Notes: generated from the letters alone by a model not told the origin. DNA of 64,000 nt from Cunninghamella blakesleeana (GCA_017871115.1 JAFCIZ010000001.1:6260001-6324000), one strand, 5' to 3'. Numbered from the stretch's first letter, positions 37,759 through 53,500 are shown. Numbers and translations: made by a program.

Positions 37759-39932
37759 ATGTTTCATAGTACTTCTAATAATTCTCTTGATGAGATGACT
37801 TCACTGCAAGGTCACGAAGTAACGGAAGCACAATCGCAAAGTTGGCCAGATTCAATCTCAAAACTAACTGACGAAAATTTAGATCTAAGACATTCAAGCG
37901 ATTCACCTACCAGTACAATATCTATGAATGTATCACAATTCAATACATTCACTGATCCTTCCTTAGAAGATAACGACAATGATATTGATTATATGAATGA
38001 AAATTCTTTTTCTGATTTGAATTTTTCCAATCCTGAAGATTCAGATAATAATGAAGACAAAGAAAACCTAAGAGAAAAAAAAGTAGACGATGCACAACTT
38101 ATTCTATTAGATCCTCCTTATTGCTTTTGTCAAAAACCAGCTTTTAAAATAGTAACTAAAGAATTTGGTGTGATATATGAATGTCATTTTATGTCTCAAA
38201 ATGCTTCTTCCCCTTCAAAACCTATACTAAACAAAATATATCAAAAGAGTGATTCCATTCATTCACATATTTGCTCTTTTCATATTCATTATGATGCTTG
38301 GTCTAATATCAGTAGACAAATCCATAACCACACACCCATTGATCCAATGAATCCTGAACTATCTACTTGTCCTTTCTTCAACTTTACTTTTTGTGTTGCT
38401 TTTAGAATGACCAATGATTTTAAAAAATTAAGCCCTCCTGTTCCTAAATGTTTTTGTAATTTACGTGTGGTGATCTCCGAAAATGATTTTAAAGGAAAAC
38501 GACGTATTAGTTTTACTTGTCCTAATTTTTATATCGATGGTGCTAAACCTAAATGTAGCTGGTTTTTATGGGCAGAAGAACTAGTGTTTAATAAACCGAA
38601 ATATCCTCGCCATAGTTTACAAATGACTCAAGAGATTCATTCCCAAATTCAGGAGAGAAATAAACAATGCAATGTCATGGATAAAAACGATAATACAATG
38701 GAATTAGAACCACGAACGATGATTTTTTCGAATGAGAATGATAATTATCATAGTGATTATGCAGCTAACAATAACAACGATATTAAAAACCATCATCATG
38801 ATCATATAATTGAACTCAAATCATCTTTATCGGATAATGAAAAATCCGCAACATTTACATCTCTAAATGAAATTGAATTTCAAAATTTTAATATACTATC
38901 TAACGCAACAAAATGTCAAGAATTGAACAATGATGTTATTCCAACAACAAGTATGCATAGCAATAATAGGAGCAATAATAATGGTTCCTCTGACCCTGGT
39001 ATATATAGTAATAGCAGTAATAGTCTGAACCATCATCATCAACCTTCTTTATATAAAAGTATTGCAACTAGACCGACCACAAGTAGTTCGTCCACCATAT
39101 TAAAATTAAATAAAGGTTTTCTCTCAGATTCAACAAAACAAGAATCCACTTTGATATCCGGTTCAGGATCTAATGATAGCACTATTAATAGCGATAATAA
39201 TAATAGTAATAATTTATCAACTATTTTTGAACAATTAACATTACAACAACCTTATAATTATAATCTTCCTACAACAATACAATATACCACTAATGACAAT
39301 AATACTAACACAACTTTTAATAGCTACAACAACAATAACAGCTACGGCAACAATAATAGCTACAGCAACAATAATGGCTACAGTAACAATAATAGCTACA
39401 ACAATAGCGATCTCATGAAGATTTGGGAAAAAATACAATATCAAGATAGTAAAATCTTACAATTGGAAGAAAAACAAAAGGAATTACAAAACGTAAGGAC
39501 CATTTATATAAATGAAAGAAAGGATATAAAATCAAAGCTTGAGAATGAAATGAATCTAAGAATACGTTGTCAAAAAGAACTAATTGATGCTCGTTTAGAT
39601 AATGAACAACTTTCTCAAGACGTAATCTTTTTGAATAATCAATTACAGCAAGTCAAACAAAAATATTCTTCTATTAACTTAAAATGCCAATTATGTTATA
39701 ATACAGAAGTTCAATGCGCTTTAGTGCCTTGTTACCATTGCAGTAAGTCGATTTTTTATTTATAAATAATAATAACAATAGTAACTCTATTTATTTAATT
39801 TGGTAAGCTTATTTGCTTTTTTTATAACTATTATTATGAATAGTTTATTGTATCGATTGTGCCTATAAACTAAACGATTGTGCTATATGTAGAAAACCTG
39901 TTCAATCCATTCAAAAAATATTTCTTGGTTAA
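37759..39932 (+). CDS. GRF-like zinc finger, coiled-coil and RING protein
   Basis: Two exons (37759-39742 and 39844-39932) make 690 residues. Residues about 115-275 contain Cys-rich modules: CFCQKPAFKIV..YECHF, a CPFF block, and CFCNLRVVIS..RRISFTCPNF...KCSWFLWAEE, which looks like the GRF zinc finger (CxC, C, C-x-W). A long Asn/Ser-rich linker follows (SYGNNNSYSNNN repeats, residues about 520-550), then a coiled coil (residues about 555-640) and a C-terminal RING: CQLCYNTEVQCALVPCYHC continuing, after the intron, IYCIDCAYKLNDCAICRKPV. Cys/His spacing fits a C3HC4 RING, so it may be an E3 ubiquitin ligase. I do not know an equivalent family. GRF-like domains can bind single-stranded nucleic acid, but that role here is inference. 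Confidence 0.72.
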
Positions 39933-40342
39933 TTATATTATTTTTTTTTATTTCTTAACACTCATTTTTGTATATACTAATTACTTATCATACATATATC
40001 TTAATCACTAATACATTAATTATTCATATATATATATATAATCATCAACATAATAATTTTATATTTATCTATCTATACAAATCAGTTAGTAAATATTGTA
40101 CAATAAATAAACAAGTAAATATTTATAAAGTATTTTTCTACATTTGCTTTATATATTGATTTTTTTTATGAATTAAAAAACGCTTTTTTTATATTTAAAT
40201 TAAAACAAAATGAAACCTATTTTTATTTATTTATTATTAGGAATAATTTTAAAATAGTAAAAATAAAATATAAAACCATTATATCAAATCATACTATAAG
40301 GGTAAAAAAAAAAAAAAACGAAGAGGACTATTAAAAGTCAAT
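39933..40342. other. Spacer between convergent genes
   Basis: 3' flanks of the GRF/RING gene and alpha-tubulin; A/T-rich with no recognisable gene or structured RNA. Confidence 0.55.
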
Positions 40343-43413
<3,071 letters not shown>

Positions 43414-43704
43414 TCATTTTGTTTGCAATTTTTTTAAAGTATCCTCCAATTCTTTAATACGTTGAGAATAGGTACTGACTTCTTGTTGTAATTGACGGAT
43501 ATGATCTACTGATTTTCGTAAAATAGCACCTTTATTAGGTTTTGTAGTATCTGTCATAATATCGGGTAATAAAGTTCCTAATTCTTGTATGCGATCATTA
43601 ATATTTTCTCTTCGTCGTCGTTCAACTATTAATAATTAAAACGAAAATAAAAAATTATATAAATGATAAATCAACTACTGTCATTGATTTCTTTTGATTT
43701 TTCT

Positions 43705-43741
<37 letters not shown>

Positions 43742-44712
43742 CCTGCGTTGTGTGATTCTCTTCTTCGTCTTCTTTTATCCATCATTGCTTGCATACTATT
43801 TAAATTAGTATTGAAATATGTATATATGAATAAATAATATCCTTTCACGATTATTTTTTTTATTATTACTAATATTGTTAGTATTATTCAAAATCCATGA
43901 ATAAAATAAAATCCAACTTACTTTACTTGAATGGAGTAGTCATCTTCAAAACTTCTAGGTTGAGAACCTGGACTCTGAGTACCATCTAAAGAACGAGGAT
44001 GTTGTGGTTGTTGATGATGGTGATAATGTTGTTGTTGATAGCCATTGGACGCATGTGGTGAAGTAGATAATGCTTGGGTTTGATCATGATGATTCATATA
44101 AAATCCATCGGAAGTAGATAAATCAATTGAATGCTGGCCGATATTAGCGGGTGCCGATAAGGGAAAAGCACTATCATTATCGTTATTATTATCATGATGA
44201 TGCGGGTGATGATGCGGATGATGATGACTATTATTATTATAGAGTGTATAATTGGATATAGATTCTGGCTTTATATTGATAGGCATGGACGGTTGTATAT
44301 CCATGTGTGTCGACGTTGCCTAAGGTAACAAGTATAAAAATAAGTACATACTATTATTTTATTCCTTTTTTATTTTAGTTTAGTCTTATTTTTTTTTTTA
44401 AAAAAAAAAAAAAGAAAAGAATAAGGCTATTACCATAGAAGCAGAATGTCGAAAAGCCATATGATTTTTTTGATAAGAAGTTAAACCTGATTGATAGTCC
44501 AAATCTTCAAATTCATATATAGGTGAAGCTTGAGATATTGGAGGTACAAAAGTTAAACCATCATTACTAATAAAATCGATTGTGTTAGAATCTTGATAAG
44601 AAGTATTATGATTATTGTTTTCTATATTTGAATGTAGAGTGATGGAAGGGTGAGGAATATTTGTTGAAGTTAGAGGATGTATGTCTTGTAACATGGTGTG
44701 GTATTTATTCAT
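43414..44712 (-). CDS. bHLH transcription factor
   Basis: Four minus-strand exons (about 44430-44712, 43922-44320, 43742-43798, 43414-43630) make about 315 residues. The N-terminal two thirds is Ser/His/Asn-rich and disordered, including a His-rich run ([12 protein letters not shown]). The basic region and helix 1 read [20 protein letters not shown]; helix 2 includes [20 protein letters not shown]. His, Glu and Arg at the canonical contact positions predict binding to CACGTG-type E-boxes, and the basic Arg rather than Tyr excludes SREBP type. A short heptad-rich tail ([14 protein letters not shown]) suggests a small leucine zipper, so bHLH-Zip like the MiT/USF or Rtg3 style. Target genes are unknown. 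Confidence 0.88.
43707..43739. repeat. (TA)n array in bHLH gene intron
   Basis: About 16 TA units occupy a large part of the short intron separating the two exons that encode the bHLH basic region. Confidence 0.9.
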
Positions 44713-45552
44713 TTAAATAATTTTAAAAGTTAAAAGAGAAAGAAAGAAAATAAAAAAAAAGGGGGGAAGGGAATATTATTTTTTAAATAAAGAAATTAAA
44801 AAGAAAAATGGAAGATTAAGCCCAATTTTGATTGTGTGAGAAAAAAGTAAAAGAAAGAAAGCCTTCTCCTTCCCTTTTTTTCATATATTTATAAAAAATT
44901 GACTGGTAAAGTTTTTTGTGTTTAGTTTTTTAAACTCCTTCTAATAAAAAAGAAAAATGAAATAAAATGGATGATCATAATAATAATAAACGTATATATA
45001 TATATATAAAATGAATTTTTTTTTATATATGAAACATTTTAACTCAAAGATATATTTATAAAACATCAAATCAGCTACGACAACAAGTCAAAAATTATGC
45101 TTCCTATTCACCAATGAGATCAAACCGGGTATTCAAATCAAATATGGATTATTTTTTTTACACCGAAAAATAATATATTCCTAATTTGGTAATTGGTTTT
45201 CTTGGCCTAAACATTTTATTATTACAATAAAATCCAAAACATTTCATATAAAACATATATAAAATAGGCATTATGTTATTAAAAACAATTCATACATATA
45301 CATATTCTAAAAATATATTAATAATAAATATGTATAATGATGAATCTTTTGTTTATTTTCATTATCTCCAACTTTTTTTTTATATCCATATATATATAAA
45401 ATCATCATGCGAAATAAAATAATAAAAAAAAAAAACACTTGATAACAATGAAATCTTTTTCAACTTTATATAAAAGAAACGCCTTTTTTTTTTACATGTA
45501 TCATTTTTTATTTGCTTCATTTCATTTCAATTTAATTAATATATACAAGATA
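44713..45552. promoter_or_regulatory. Divergent intergenic region, bHLH and Kre9-like genes
   Basis: Purine-rich + strand sequence (44730-44770) directly upstream of the bHLH ATG; T-rich stretches toward the plus-strand gene. A modestly GC-richer stretch near 45060-45150 has no assignable coding frame. Confidence 0.4.
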
Positions 45553-46306
45553 ATGTGTAATTATTTTTTTTGTTTTATATTTATATTAGAATGGTTTAAT
45601 ATAGTTTATGGCCAAAGTTTATTATTTAAAATAACTTCACCGACTGAAAATGCACCTTTTGTTGCCGGTTATACATTGCCAATCACCTACATCATATCAA
45701 ATGATACAAATATATCAAATTGTATGTTTTAAAATGATCGCTATAATTGTTTTTGTAATATTGTATATGTATGTATAGGCATTTATTTATTTATATTTTA
45801 TAAAGATCTACATTTATCAGTTTATCTATTACCATTGGACCCAAAATCATCTTTTAAACAAGTAACTATTACTGATTATGCAGATTTAAGTCAAGGTTTT
45901 AGTTTTGAAAGAGTATATGGCAATAATGAAAAGTATTATGAGCATGATTTAAATGTAAGGTTATATTTAATTACAATAAATTATATATATATATTAATAG
46001 GTAGTAAATTGCCTTTTTTCTTTTTCCTTTGTTTAGTACATCATACCAAAAGAAACACCACCAGGAAACTATCAAGTTTTATTTCAAAATTTAAAAAGTG
46101 GTACAAATACAACTGTCCCAATCATTATTCGTCCATATTCTAATATAAATTTATCAACCAATAATAACAATAATAATAATAGTAATGTCAATAATATTAA
46201 CGGTGATCAATTGTCAGGTATATTTAAAGATAATGCTTCTATAAATAATTATTCCATTTTACTTTGTATAATAGCTATTGCTTTGAATTTAATATTAAAT
46301 AATTAA
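45553..46306 (+). CDS. Kre9/Knh1-type GPI-anchored cell wall protein
   Basis: Three exons. The chosen ATG (45553) gives a hydrophobic signal peptide (MCNYFFCFIFILEWFNIVYG) cut before QSLLFKITSPT; an in-frame ATG at 45448 would add 35 hydrophobic, poorly structured residues. The mature part (KITSPTENAPFVAGYTLPIT) starts the Ser/Thr-rich Kre9/Knh1 domain, continuing after introns with LHLSVYLLPLDPKSSFKQVT, SQGFSFERVYG and YIIPKETPPGNYQVLFQN. After an Asn-rich spacer the C-terminus ends in a hydrophobic tail (YSILLCIIAIALNLIL), typical of a GPI-anchor signal. Family role: cell-wall beta-1,6-glucan-related or surface protein. The beta-sandwich module is confident; the physiological role is inference. 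Confidence 0.75.
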
Positions 46307-46377
46307 AATAATATATGGATGAAATAAATAAATAAATAAATAAAATTAAATAGATAATAAGGTGGTATTCTAATCAT

Positions 46378-46634
46378 TTAAAATTGCTCCCAAAGTGTAT
46401 CAAATTGTGCTTGGAATTCTTTAATACAATAAGGAAGATTAGAAATAATAATATTTTCTTGATTTCTTGTTCGAGCACTAAATGAGTAATGATAAAAAAA
46501 AAAAAGTAAAAATTCAATTAAAAAAACGATTTCCTTTTTTTTTTTTGTAATGATAAAATAAAAAATATGTATTAAACTTACTTTCTGGACCAGTTAAAAC
46601 TACCATTGATTAATATTTTTGAATCGATAACTAT

Positions 46635-46670
<36 letters not shown>

Positions 46671-47178
46671 AAAAAATAATAGTTATAAAAAAAAAAAATA
46701 ATGATTAATATATGATACTAATGGACATTGAATAATAACAATATTTTTACTAATACTAGTAATACATCATAAAAAAAAATAAAACTTACTAGCAAACTTA
46801 TGGTGCATATAACTGCTTCTATATAACCGAAAAATTAATATAGAAATAAAAATTGTTATATTAGTAAACATTTTATGATGTATATGTAGATACATGTATG
46901 TATATATTTATTATATTATGAACTTACGAATGATCGGTTTTATAAGGTATACCATGGTCATCTTGTAATCTTTTAGCATCAGCAGCTTTATTACTAGCTT
47001 GTTGATCATCAGTAATAATACGAATCTTTACATTGCGTTTTTTAGCAGCAATTAAAATATTAGCAACATCATCATCAGTCATTGAAAAGACACAGATATC
47101 AATGGTTTTTTGAGCGGATCTTAAAACAGAGCTAAACGCCTTTTTTTAAAAAAGAATGATTAAATTTCAGGAGTACCA

Positions 47179-47226
<48 letters not shown>

Positions 47227-48285
47227 GTAGGTATGTATTGTTTTCTTTTTATATCTCCATTATTTGTCTACTTTTTAAACTTACATTGAAAGATTCTTCT
47301 GAAGGGAAGAAATAAGATTTAGCAAAATAACCATCTTTGGTAATGTTAGAATCTTCATGATTCTTCATAAAATAAGTTGTAACAGCTTTTGTACCAGCAC
47401 CATCATCAACTAAAGGTGTATATTGGACCTTTGGTTTTCTTTTTGCTGGCTTTTTCTTTTTAGCTGTTGTCACTTTTTGATTGTTTTTATCATTTTCTGC
47501 TAAAGGTACTAACTGATCACCATCATCATCGTTGTTATCGTCTTCTTCATCACTGACATCTCCGTCTTCACTATCGTCATTATCATAATCCAATTCTGAA
47601 GGAACATAGTCATCATCTGAAGCACCAATAACATGATAACCGGCTGATTCATCATAATCTTCATCTTGGTTTTTCTTTTTATTATTTTTTTTTTTACTAG
47701 CTGCTGTCGATGTCTTTTTAGTATTATTCGTTTTCTTTTTAGGTTCCGGAATGATTAATTTATCGGAGTTTTGAGCAACAGTGTCATTTTTGTTATTATT
47801 TTTTTTATTATATTTTTTTGATACAGGTTCATCATTATCTAATTCATCATCATCAGCATTATTTGTAGGTACATTTTGCTGAGAAAGACATGTATCAATG
47901 CAAAATTGTAACCATCTTAATAAATCCTTTTCACGGTTGGTGTTTCTTGTTTGAATAGCGACTTCCAACATTTTTTGAATAGTTTTTCTTGTATTATTGA
48001 CACTATGTGATTTATTATCTAAACTGGTGGTCATATAATTTGATACTTCTCTTTTTAGAGTACTATTTTTCATAATCTCCGATGAGCTGATCATGGTCTA
48101 AGTATAATAAAGTAATAATAATAATATGTTCACGTTCCTTATTATTCACATCCTATCATTCTTTGTTTTATGTACTATTGCCTATTTACCTTTTCAAGTA
48201 AAGTATTAAAGTTGGCCTTTTTAAGTTCCCCGACATTGATAGAAGGCGGTGAAGGTAAACAGAATAATTCAAATAAAACATCCAT
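46378..48285 (-). CDS. PLD6/Zucchini-like single-HKD nuclease with charged N-terminus
   Basis: Minus-strand gene, start MDVLFELFCLPSPPS (48283-48285), stop 46378-46380. The C-terminal module reads AFSSVLRSAQKTIDICVFSM, ILIAAKKRNVKIRIITDDQQ, then YMHHKFAIIDSKILINGSFN with the HxKx4D..GSxN motif, and ends FDTLWEQF. This pattern, with one HKD motif and the WEQF end, closely resembles mitochondrial PLD6/Zucchini nucleases (endoribonuclease or cardiolipin hydrolase activity). Unlike PLD6 it has no N-terminal membrane anchor; it instead has about 300 residues with an unknown N-terminal domain, Lys- and Asp/Glu-rich stretches (KKKNNKKKNQDEDYDE) and a basic KKKKPAKRKPK motif that could be a nuclear localisation signal. 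Several short exons make up the active site, including one of 29 nt. The nuclease family is likely; localisation and substrate are inference. Confidence 0.8.
46790..46818 (-). other. 29-nt microexon with the catalytic His-Lys
   Basis: The exon is bounded by TATAG acceptor and GTAAG donor on the minus strand and encodes SSYMHHKFA plus one base. Joined to the flanking exons it restores the HKD motif: TC|A before and A|TT after are both in frame. Because the exon has no stop and is not a multiple of three, skipping would frameshift the enzyme. Confidence 0.75.
47180..47224. repeat. (TA)n array in the PLD6-like gene intron
   Basis: About 22 TA units in an intron; a T run of about 31 bases sits in another intron of the same gene (46638-46669). 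Confidence 0.9.
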
Positions 48286-48462
48286 TTTTAAAGAGGAAGT
48301 AAAGAGAAAAAAAAAAAAAAAAGGAAAATAGGAAAAAGAGAGAAGAAAATAAATGGATATTTTTTCAAATAAAAAAAGTTAAATTATTTATATTTTAAAA
48401 TGCAATAGGGTGTAGTACAAAAAATTCAAAGCCCCTTTCCGAAAAAAGAATGGAGATAGTTT

Positions 48463-49356
48463 TTAATATGGTTTAAATCTATGTGTGGATGGAGAAGAAG
48501 CAGAATCTTTTGTTGTCGATGATGATGCTGTTGCTGTTGTTGTTGATGGGGATTTTTTTAATGCAGCTAGTTTTTCTTCAATAGCTTGTATTTTTGCATC
48601 CGTACTATTAATATTGATAGATAAATGAAATTTATTAGTTATAAAGCATATTTATATATTTTTATTTTGGGTTATCATTATCATAATATAACTTACGTTG
48701 AGGTAGTGGTCATTTTTTGATTCCTTATTAGATTAAAAGCACTTGGTTTTTGTTGATTTGATTTTTGTTTATTTAATTCTTCCAACATTTTATTATTTTT
48801 ATTAGCCGTTGAGACTACTAGATTTCTTCCTTTCATTCTTTTTCCATGTAAGGCACTTATTGCTTTTAAACTATCCTATAACGCATATATATATATATAT
48901 ATATTGATTTATTATTATTATTATTATTATCCTTCCATTTTTTATTTTATTTTATTTCTATATATACATATATATATTATATAATTAAATATCTTTATTT
49001 ACCTTTTTATTTTCATATTCTATAAAACAGTATCCTCTTGGCTGCCCTTTTTTTGGTCCATGTAAATGAAACATGTAGTCAAGCGAGGCGATCTTTCCAA
49101 AAGGTTCGCATAATTTAAGTACTGCATACCTATTAATATATATATACATGTAATAAGTATTTTGCTATATAATGGAATAGTTGCTTTGGTTATTATTATT
49201 TTATTTTATTACTCGTCAATAGATGAATCTAGATTGCCTATATAAATTTTCTATAAATATAAACAAGTAATAAATATAATGTGTAATATTAGTAATATAC
49301 CTTTTCATAATGTATTCGATAATAATAATAATATATCCATTTACTTTAGAATCCAT
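48463..49356 (-). CDS. RNA-binding protein with one RRM, RBM18-like
   Basis: Starts with a tiny first coding exon, MDSK (49345..49356), spliced to KIYIGNLDSSIDE. The single RRM shows RNP2 (IYIGNL) and RNP1 (RGYCFIEYE) and a linker FGKIASLDYMFHLHGPKKGQ that matches the RBM18 pattern (GxPRGYCF in a similar context). After the RRM are helical residues LHGKRMKGRNLVVSTANKNN and, in the last exon, DAKIQAIEEKLAALKK, the C-terminal short helix found in RBM18. A Thr/Ser-rich tail ends RFKPY. About five exons; stop at 48463-48465. Human RBM18 function is poorly known, so the role here is unknown. Strong match in architecture. Confidence 0.82.
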
Positions 49357-49612
49357 GAGCTTAAAACCAAAATATTTATAAAAAAATAAAATAAGGTAAA
49401 AGTATAGAATTGAAAAGAAAAAAAATCCGTACAATATTTTTTCAAGTCTGACGTTTAAAAATATTTAAGTCTCTACTTTTACAAATTTTTATTTTTTCCC
49501 CTCTTATTTTCGCTTTCTTTTTCTATTTTATTTCTTCTTTTTATTATTATTATTATTTAGTAAAACATTTTTATATATATACATACATACATACATATAA
49601 AAATAAAGTATC
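49357..49612. promoter_or_regulatory. Shared divergent promoter, RBM18-like and Mgr2
   Basis: 256 bases separate the starts. A strong C/T tract (49490-49542) precedes the Mgr2 side; the RBM18 side carries A-rich sequence. Confidence 0.4.
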
Positions 49613-49843
49613 ATGGAACCTTCAACATTAGATAAAATGAAAATGGGTGCTATCATGGGTGGCACTGTTGGACTTTGTGTAGGATTTGTATTTGGTGGTA
49701 TAAACGTACTTAGGTATATTTTTATAAACATAAAGACAATAAAAAAAGAGGATCTTTCAATATAAATAAGCATCAATTTTGAAAACGCGTTAATCTTATT
49801 CATATATTTATATATTCTCTCTTCTTTTTTTTTTTTTTTTTTA

Positions 49844-49889
<46 letters not shown>

Positions 49890-50189
49890 GATAGATTTGG
49901 AGGCGGTAGAAAAGGTGCTCTTTCAACTTTAAGTCAATATATGCTTGGTTCTGGGGCCTCCTTTGCTTTCTTTATGTGTAAATATATAAACAAAATAAAT
50001 AAATATATTCATGTATTATTTTTAATAGACACGAGTTTTTAATATCTATTATATTTATATATAAATAATTTTTTTTTAGCTATTGGTTCTGTTATTCGAT
50101 CACAACCTGAAATAAAAAATATTCAATGGCAACAAGCTCATCGATTACCTATCATAATCAACCAACATAATAAGAAAAAATTGGAATAA
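49613..50189 (+). CDS. MGR2: Mgr2/Romo1-type mitochondrial inner membrane protein
   Basis: A 97-residue protein from exons 49613-49713, 49895-49977 and 50080-50189. [20 protein letters not shown] and [20 protein letters not shown] are two Gly-rich transmembrane helices with GxxxG spacing, and the short loop RFGGGRKG lies between, which is the Mgr2/Romo1 pattern. The C-terminal extension ([20 protein letters not shown]) resembles fungal Mgr2 rather than animal Romo1. Mgr2 gates lateral release of preproteins from the TIM23 channel in the inner membrane. The gene is small and multi-exon and would be missed by simple ORF calling. Good confidence. Confidence 0.88.
49852..49888. repeat. (TA)n array in Mgr2 intron 1
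   Basis: About 18 TA units ending six bases before the acceptor AG of exon 2. Confidence 0.9.
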
Positions 50190-50508
50190 TTAAAATAAAC
50201 AATAATAATTCTTTTTGCATAATCTAATATTACAATAATAAACTTTTTAAAATTTTTTTATTACACTTAATAATAATAATGGTAGTAATAATAATAAAGA
50301 ATATGTATATATTATGTACGAATGAAGGGTTTATCCAAAAAAAGACGTAGTTTTTTTTGTTTAATAATAATATTAATAATGATTAGGAGGAGGGAAAGAG
50401 ATAGTAATAATAAAATAATAAAAAAAAGTAGTTTTTATATACATACATATTTTGATCTTTGATTTTTAATTTTTAGTTTTTAATTGTATGGTTTCCTTTT
50501 TCTTTTCT
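50190..50508. other. Spacer between convergent genes
   Basis: 3' flanks of Mgr2 and tuberin; AT-rich with short (AAT)n and A runs. No gene seen. Confidence 0.55.
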
Positions 50509-53500
50509 TTAGGTATAACGAGTAAAATCTAATAAACTTTCAATTTGAAGTTTAGTAGCATTCATAGGTATTGTTGTGGATGCATTTGGGGTTGGTAAAT
50601 TAGAAGAAGGAGCAGAAGAAATATTATTATTCATTATGTTGGTAGTAGAGGAAGAAAGATTAGGTATGTTTGAAGAGGAAGATGGGTTGGACAATGAAGC
50701 TGTAGTATTTTGCTGTTGAGAAGAGGAAGAAGATGGCTGTTGTTGTTGCTGTTGTAATTGTTGTTGCTGCTGATTATGTAGCTGCTGTTGTTGCTGTTGT
50801 TGCTGTTGCAATATACGATCTTTAATGCGACGAATATGTCTTAATCTTTCTTTCCAATGGGATACATACTCTTGCCTACCCCCAGCACCAAAATGATGAA
50901 AGATTTGAGCAAAAATATTGGCATGTAAACTGATTTGACGAATAAACCCGGGTAAAGATTGCGCAGAGATCAATTTTGTTTCACTAATAGGCCCCATTTC
51001 AGGCATATCATGTCTTCTTTGCATAGTTACTTTAAAGAAAGTATTTTCTTCCCCCCAAATGGCTTGTGATGGTATTAATTTTTCTGTAGACATAGAAAAT
51101 GGTGTTACGATAATATTAATAAAATTAAATTGACCAGGTAAAGTATCAAAGGCATATTCAACTGTCATGTCATCATTATCAAAATAAACAATCGTTACGT
51201 AGTCGTTTCCAATATGTCTCTTTTTTCCGCTACATCTTGGATCACGATCTAATTGTGTTGGCATCATTGTTGCAACATGGAATACCATTTCCGTTACATC
51301 GTCTTTCCAAAAATAAGCATATTTTCCATCCACATCTCTTTCACGATCTAGCCCACCTGTATTTCCTGTACGTCCTCTTAATCGTTCAATTGTTCCTAAC
51401 CCATTTAAAAATTTGACATAAGCTGGTGATCCATATGTATTGGCTAATATATCTACTTCTTGTGTTTGTCCTTTTGCTACATAAATTACACCAATTTTAT
51501 GGAAATCAACTACTGGGATTCTATCTAAAGTATTAATGGCTCGGGTAGTTGATTCATCGTCTGCTAAAGGTGGTAGCATTTCGAAATGATTGGTTAAATC
51601 AGGGTAGTTGTTTAATTGAAGATATAGGAAACCAGGATCTAAAGATGGTTCCATTTTTCTTAGTATATTTCTTGATTGTTGTGAAACACCGTGTTCCCCT
51701 TGGTCAGATAAAATATCACGTACTATCGTATGAATTCTTTCTTCTTGTGCAATATCGGCTTTGGTTTTTCCAAGTCGTGGTGTTTTAAGTCCAGGTGGTA
51801 ATAATGGTGAAGAAGAAGAAGAGGTTGTATTTGTATTAGGTTGAGGTGGTGATTTAGCTCCAATGTTATTGTAATCTTCTACCTTTTGATTTGATGTTGA
51901 TGATAGAGGTGAAGTTGGGCTTAGTATGCTATTATTGTTATTGTTATTATCATTACTATTATCCGTTGAAAGTGGCGAGGTCATGTTTTCAGAAGATACT
52001 GGTTCCAAATCATTTTCTACATTCTCTTTAATATTATCATTTATTTTAATATCTCCGTCTCTATTTTTATCATCATTTTTATCATCATCATCATCATCAT
52101 CATCGTCATCATCGTCGTCGTCATTATCTTTTTCTACTTGTTTTTCTTGTTTTTCTTCTTCATCATCATCACCATCATCATCTTCTTCTTCATCAAAAGT
52201 AATACCTAAAGCTTCACCTTCCACAGTTAACTGATGTTTATCCTTATTGTTCAAACCTTTCAGAGTAATACTTGTTGATGTACTTGATGTATTAGCACTC
52301 ATAAGATCTTCTTGTTTAGCATCTGCTTCATTTAATAATCGAACTGCCATAAGATCAGGTTGATATTGCATCATTAATAATGCTGGTAATGTTTTATAAT
52401 CAATAGTATCGCTCTTAATAACATTCTCGATATTACACATCATGGATACAGTACCAGAGGGTCTTCTTATAGTTATTTCTACCCATCCAAGTGCTTTTGC
52501 CGTTTTAAGAGTTAATAATGTATTACCATATACCCATGTTCTTCCATTATTTGCAGCTTTATTTTGTCCAGTTAAGCTTGTTGCTGTTGTTGAGTCATCT
52601 GAACCTTCCATTAAAATCTTTGATACTAATGTTTTTTGAGGTGAAAGACTAACGTCAGCAAAAGCAAATCGTGATAGCATATCAATACATGTAACTGTTT
52701 GTTCATCCATTGTGTTACCAGCCACAAGTCGTTGAATAATAAAAGGGACATGTTTTCGCCGTTCACGTAAAGGTATCGCTGTAAACCATACTGTAATCAC
52801 TAAATAGGCCATGATTAATACATACTGGGGCATTGCACCTTCTTTTGAAGTTTGTTGTTGTTGATGTGGTTGTTGTTGGGATGGAGTAGATGGTACACTA
52901 TTTGAGATAATGGGTGAATTAAACATAGGTGATATTGTTAACCCAGGTGTAGATACAGGTGATACTTGATTAGTTAATGCAGTTGTATTACTATTGTTAT
53001 TTGCTGTACTTCCACTAGCTGTCACTGAGCGTGCATGCTGAAGATAATTTAAAGCAATAGCAAAGACTGGTTTATACATATCACCTGTAAAATTGGCATA
53101 TAAATTAGGAAGTCGAGCAAGTCCTGATAAAAATTCCAAGATATGAACCGATACACTGGCTACTGAAATGATTTGCGACATTCTTTGTAATATTTCATTA
53201 AGCATTTTAGCAATAGATAATGGTAGCTCATGACAACAGATATTTAAAGCATTGATGCAAGGTTTAGTGGCCGCAGTGACTTGTGTTATACCAATATAAA
53301 AGGCATAAACAATTTTATCTTGAGAATGTTTATTAAATAATCTTCGATATGAGATAAGGACGGTTAAAAGTTGATAGGCATATACATTTAAATCATTGCG
53401 TTTTACAGTAGGTGGTAAGTTGTTGACTTGTCTTAAAAAGTTTCTTCCACTGATTTGCTTTACCAATGTTCGCCGAAGTCTACGTATACAGGAAGATGCA

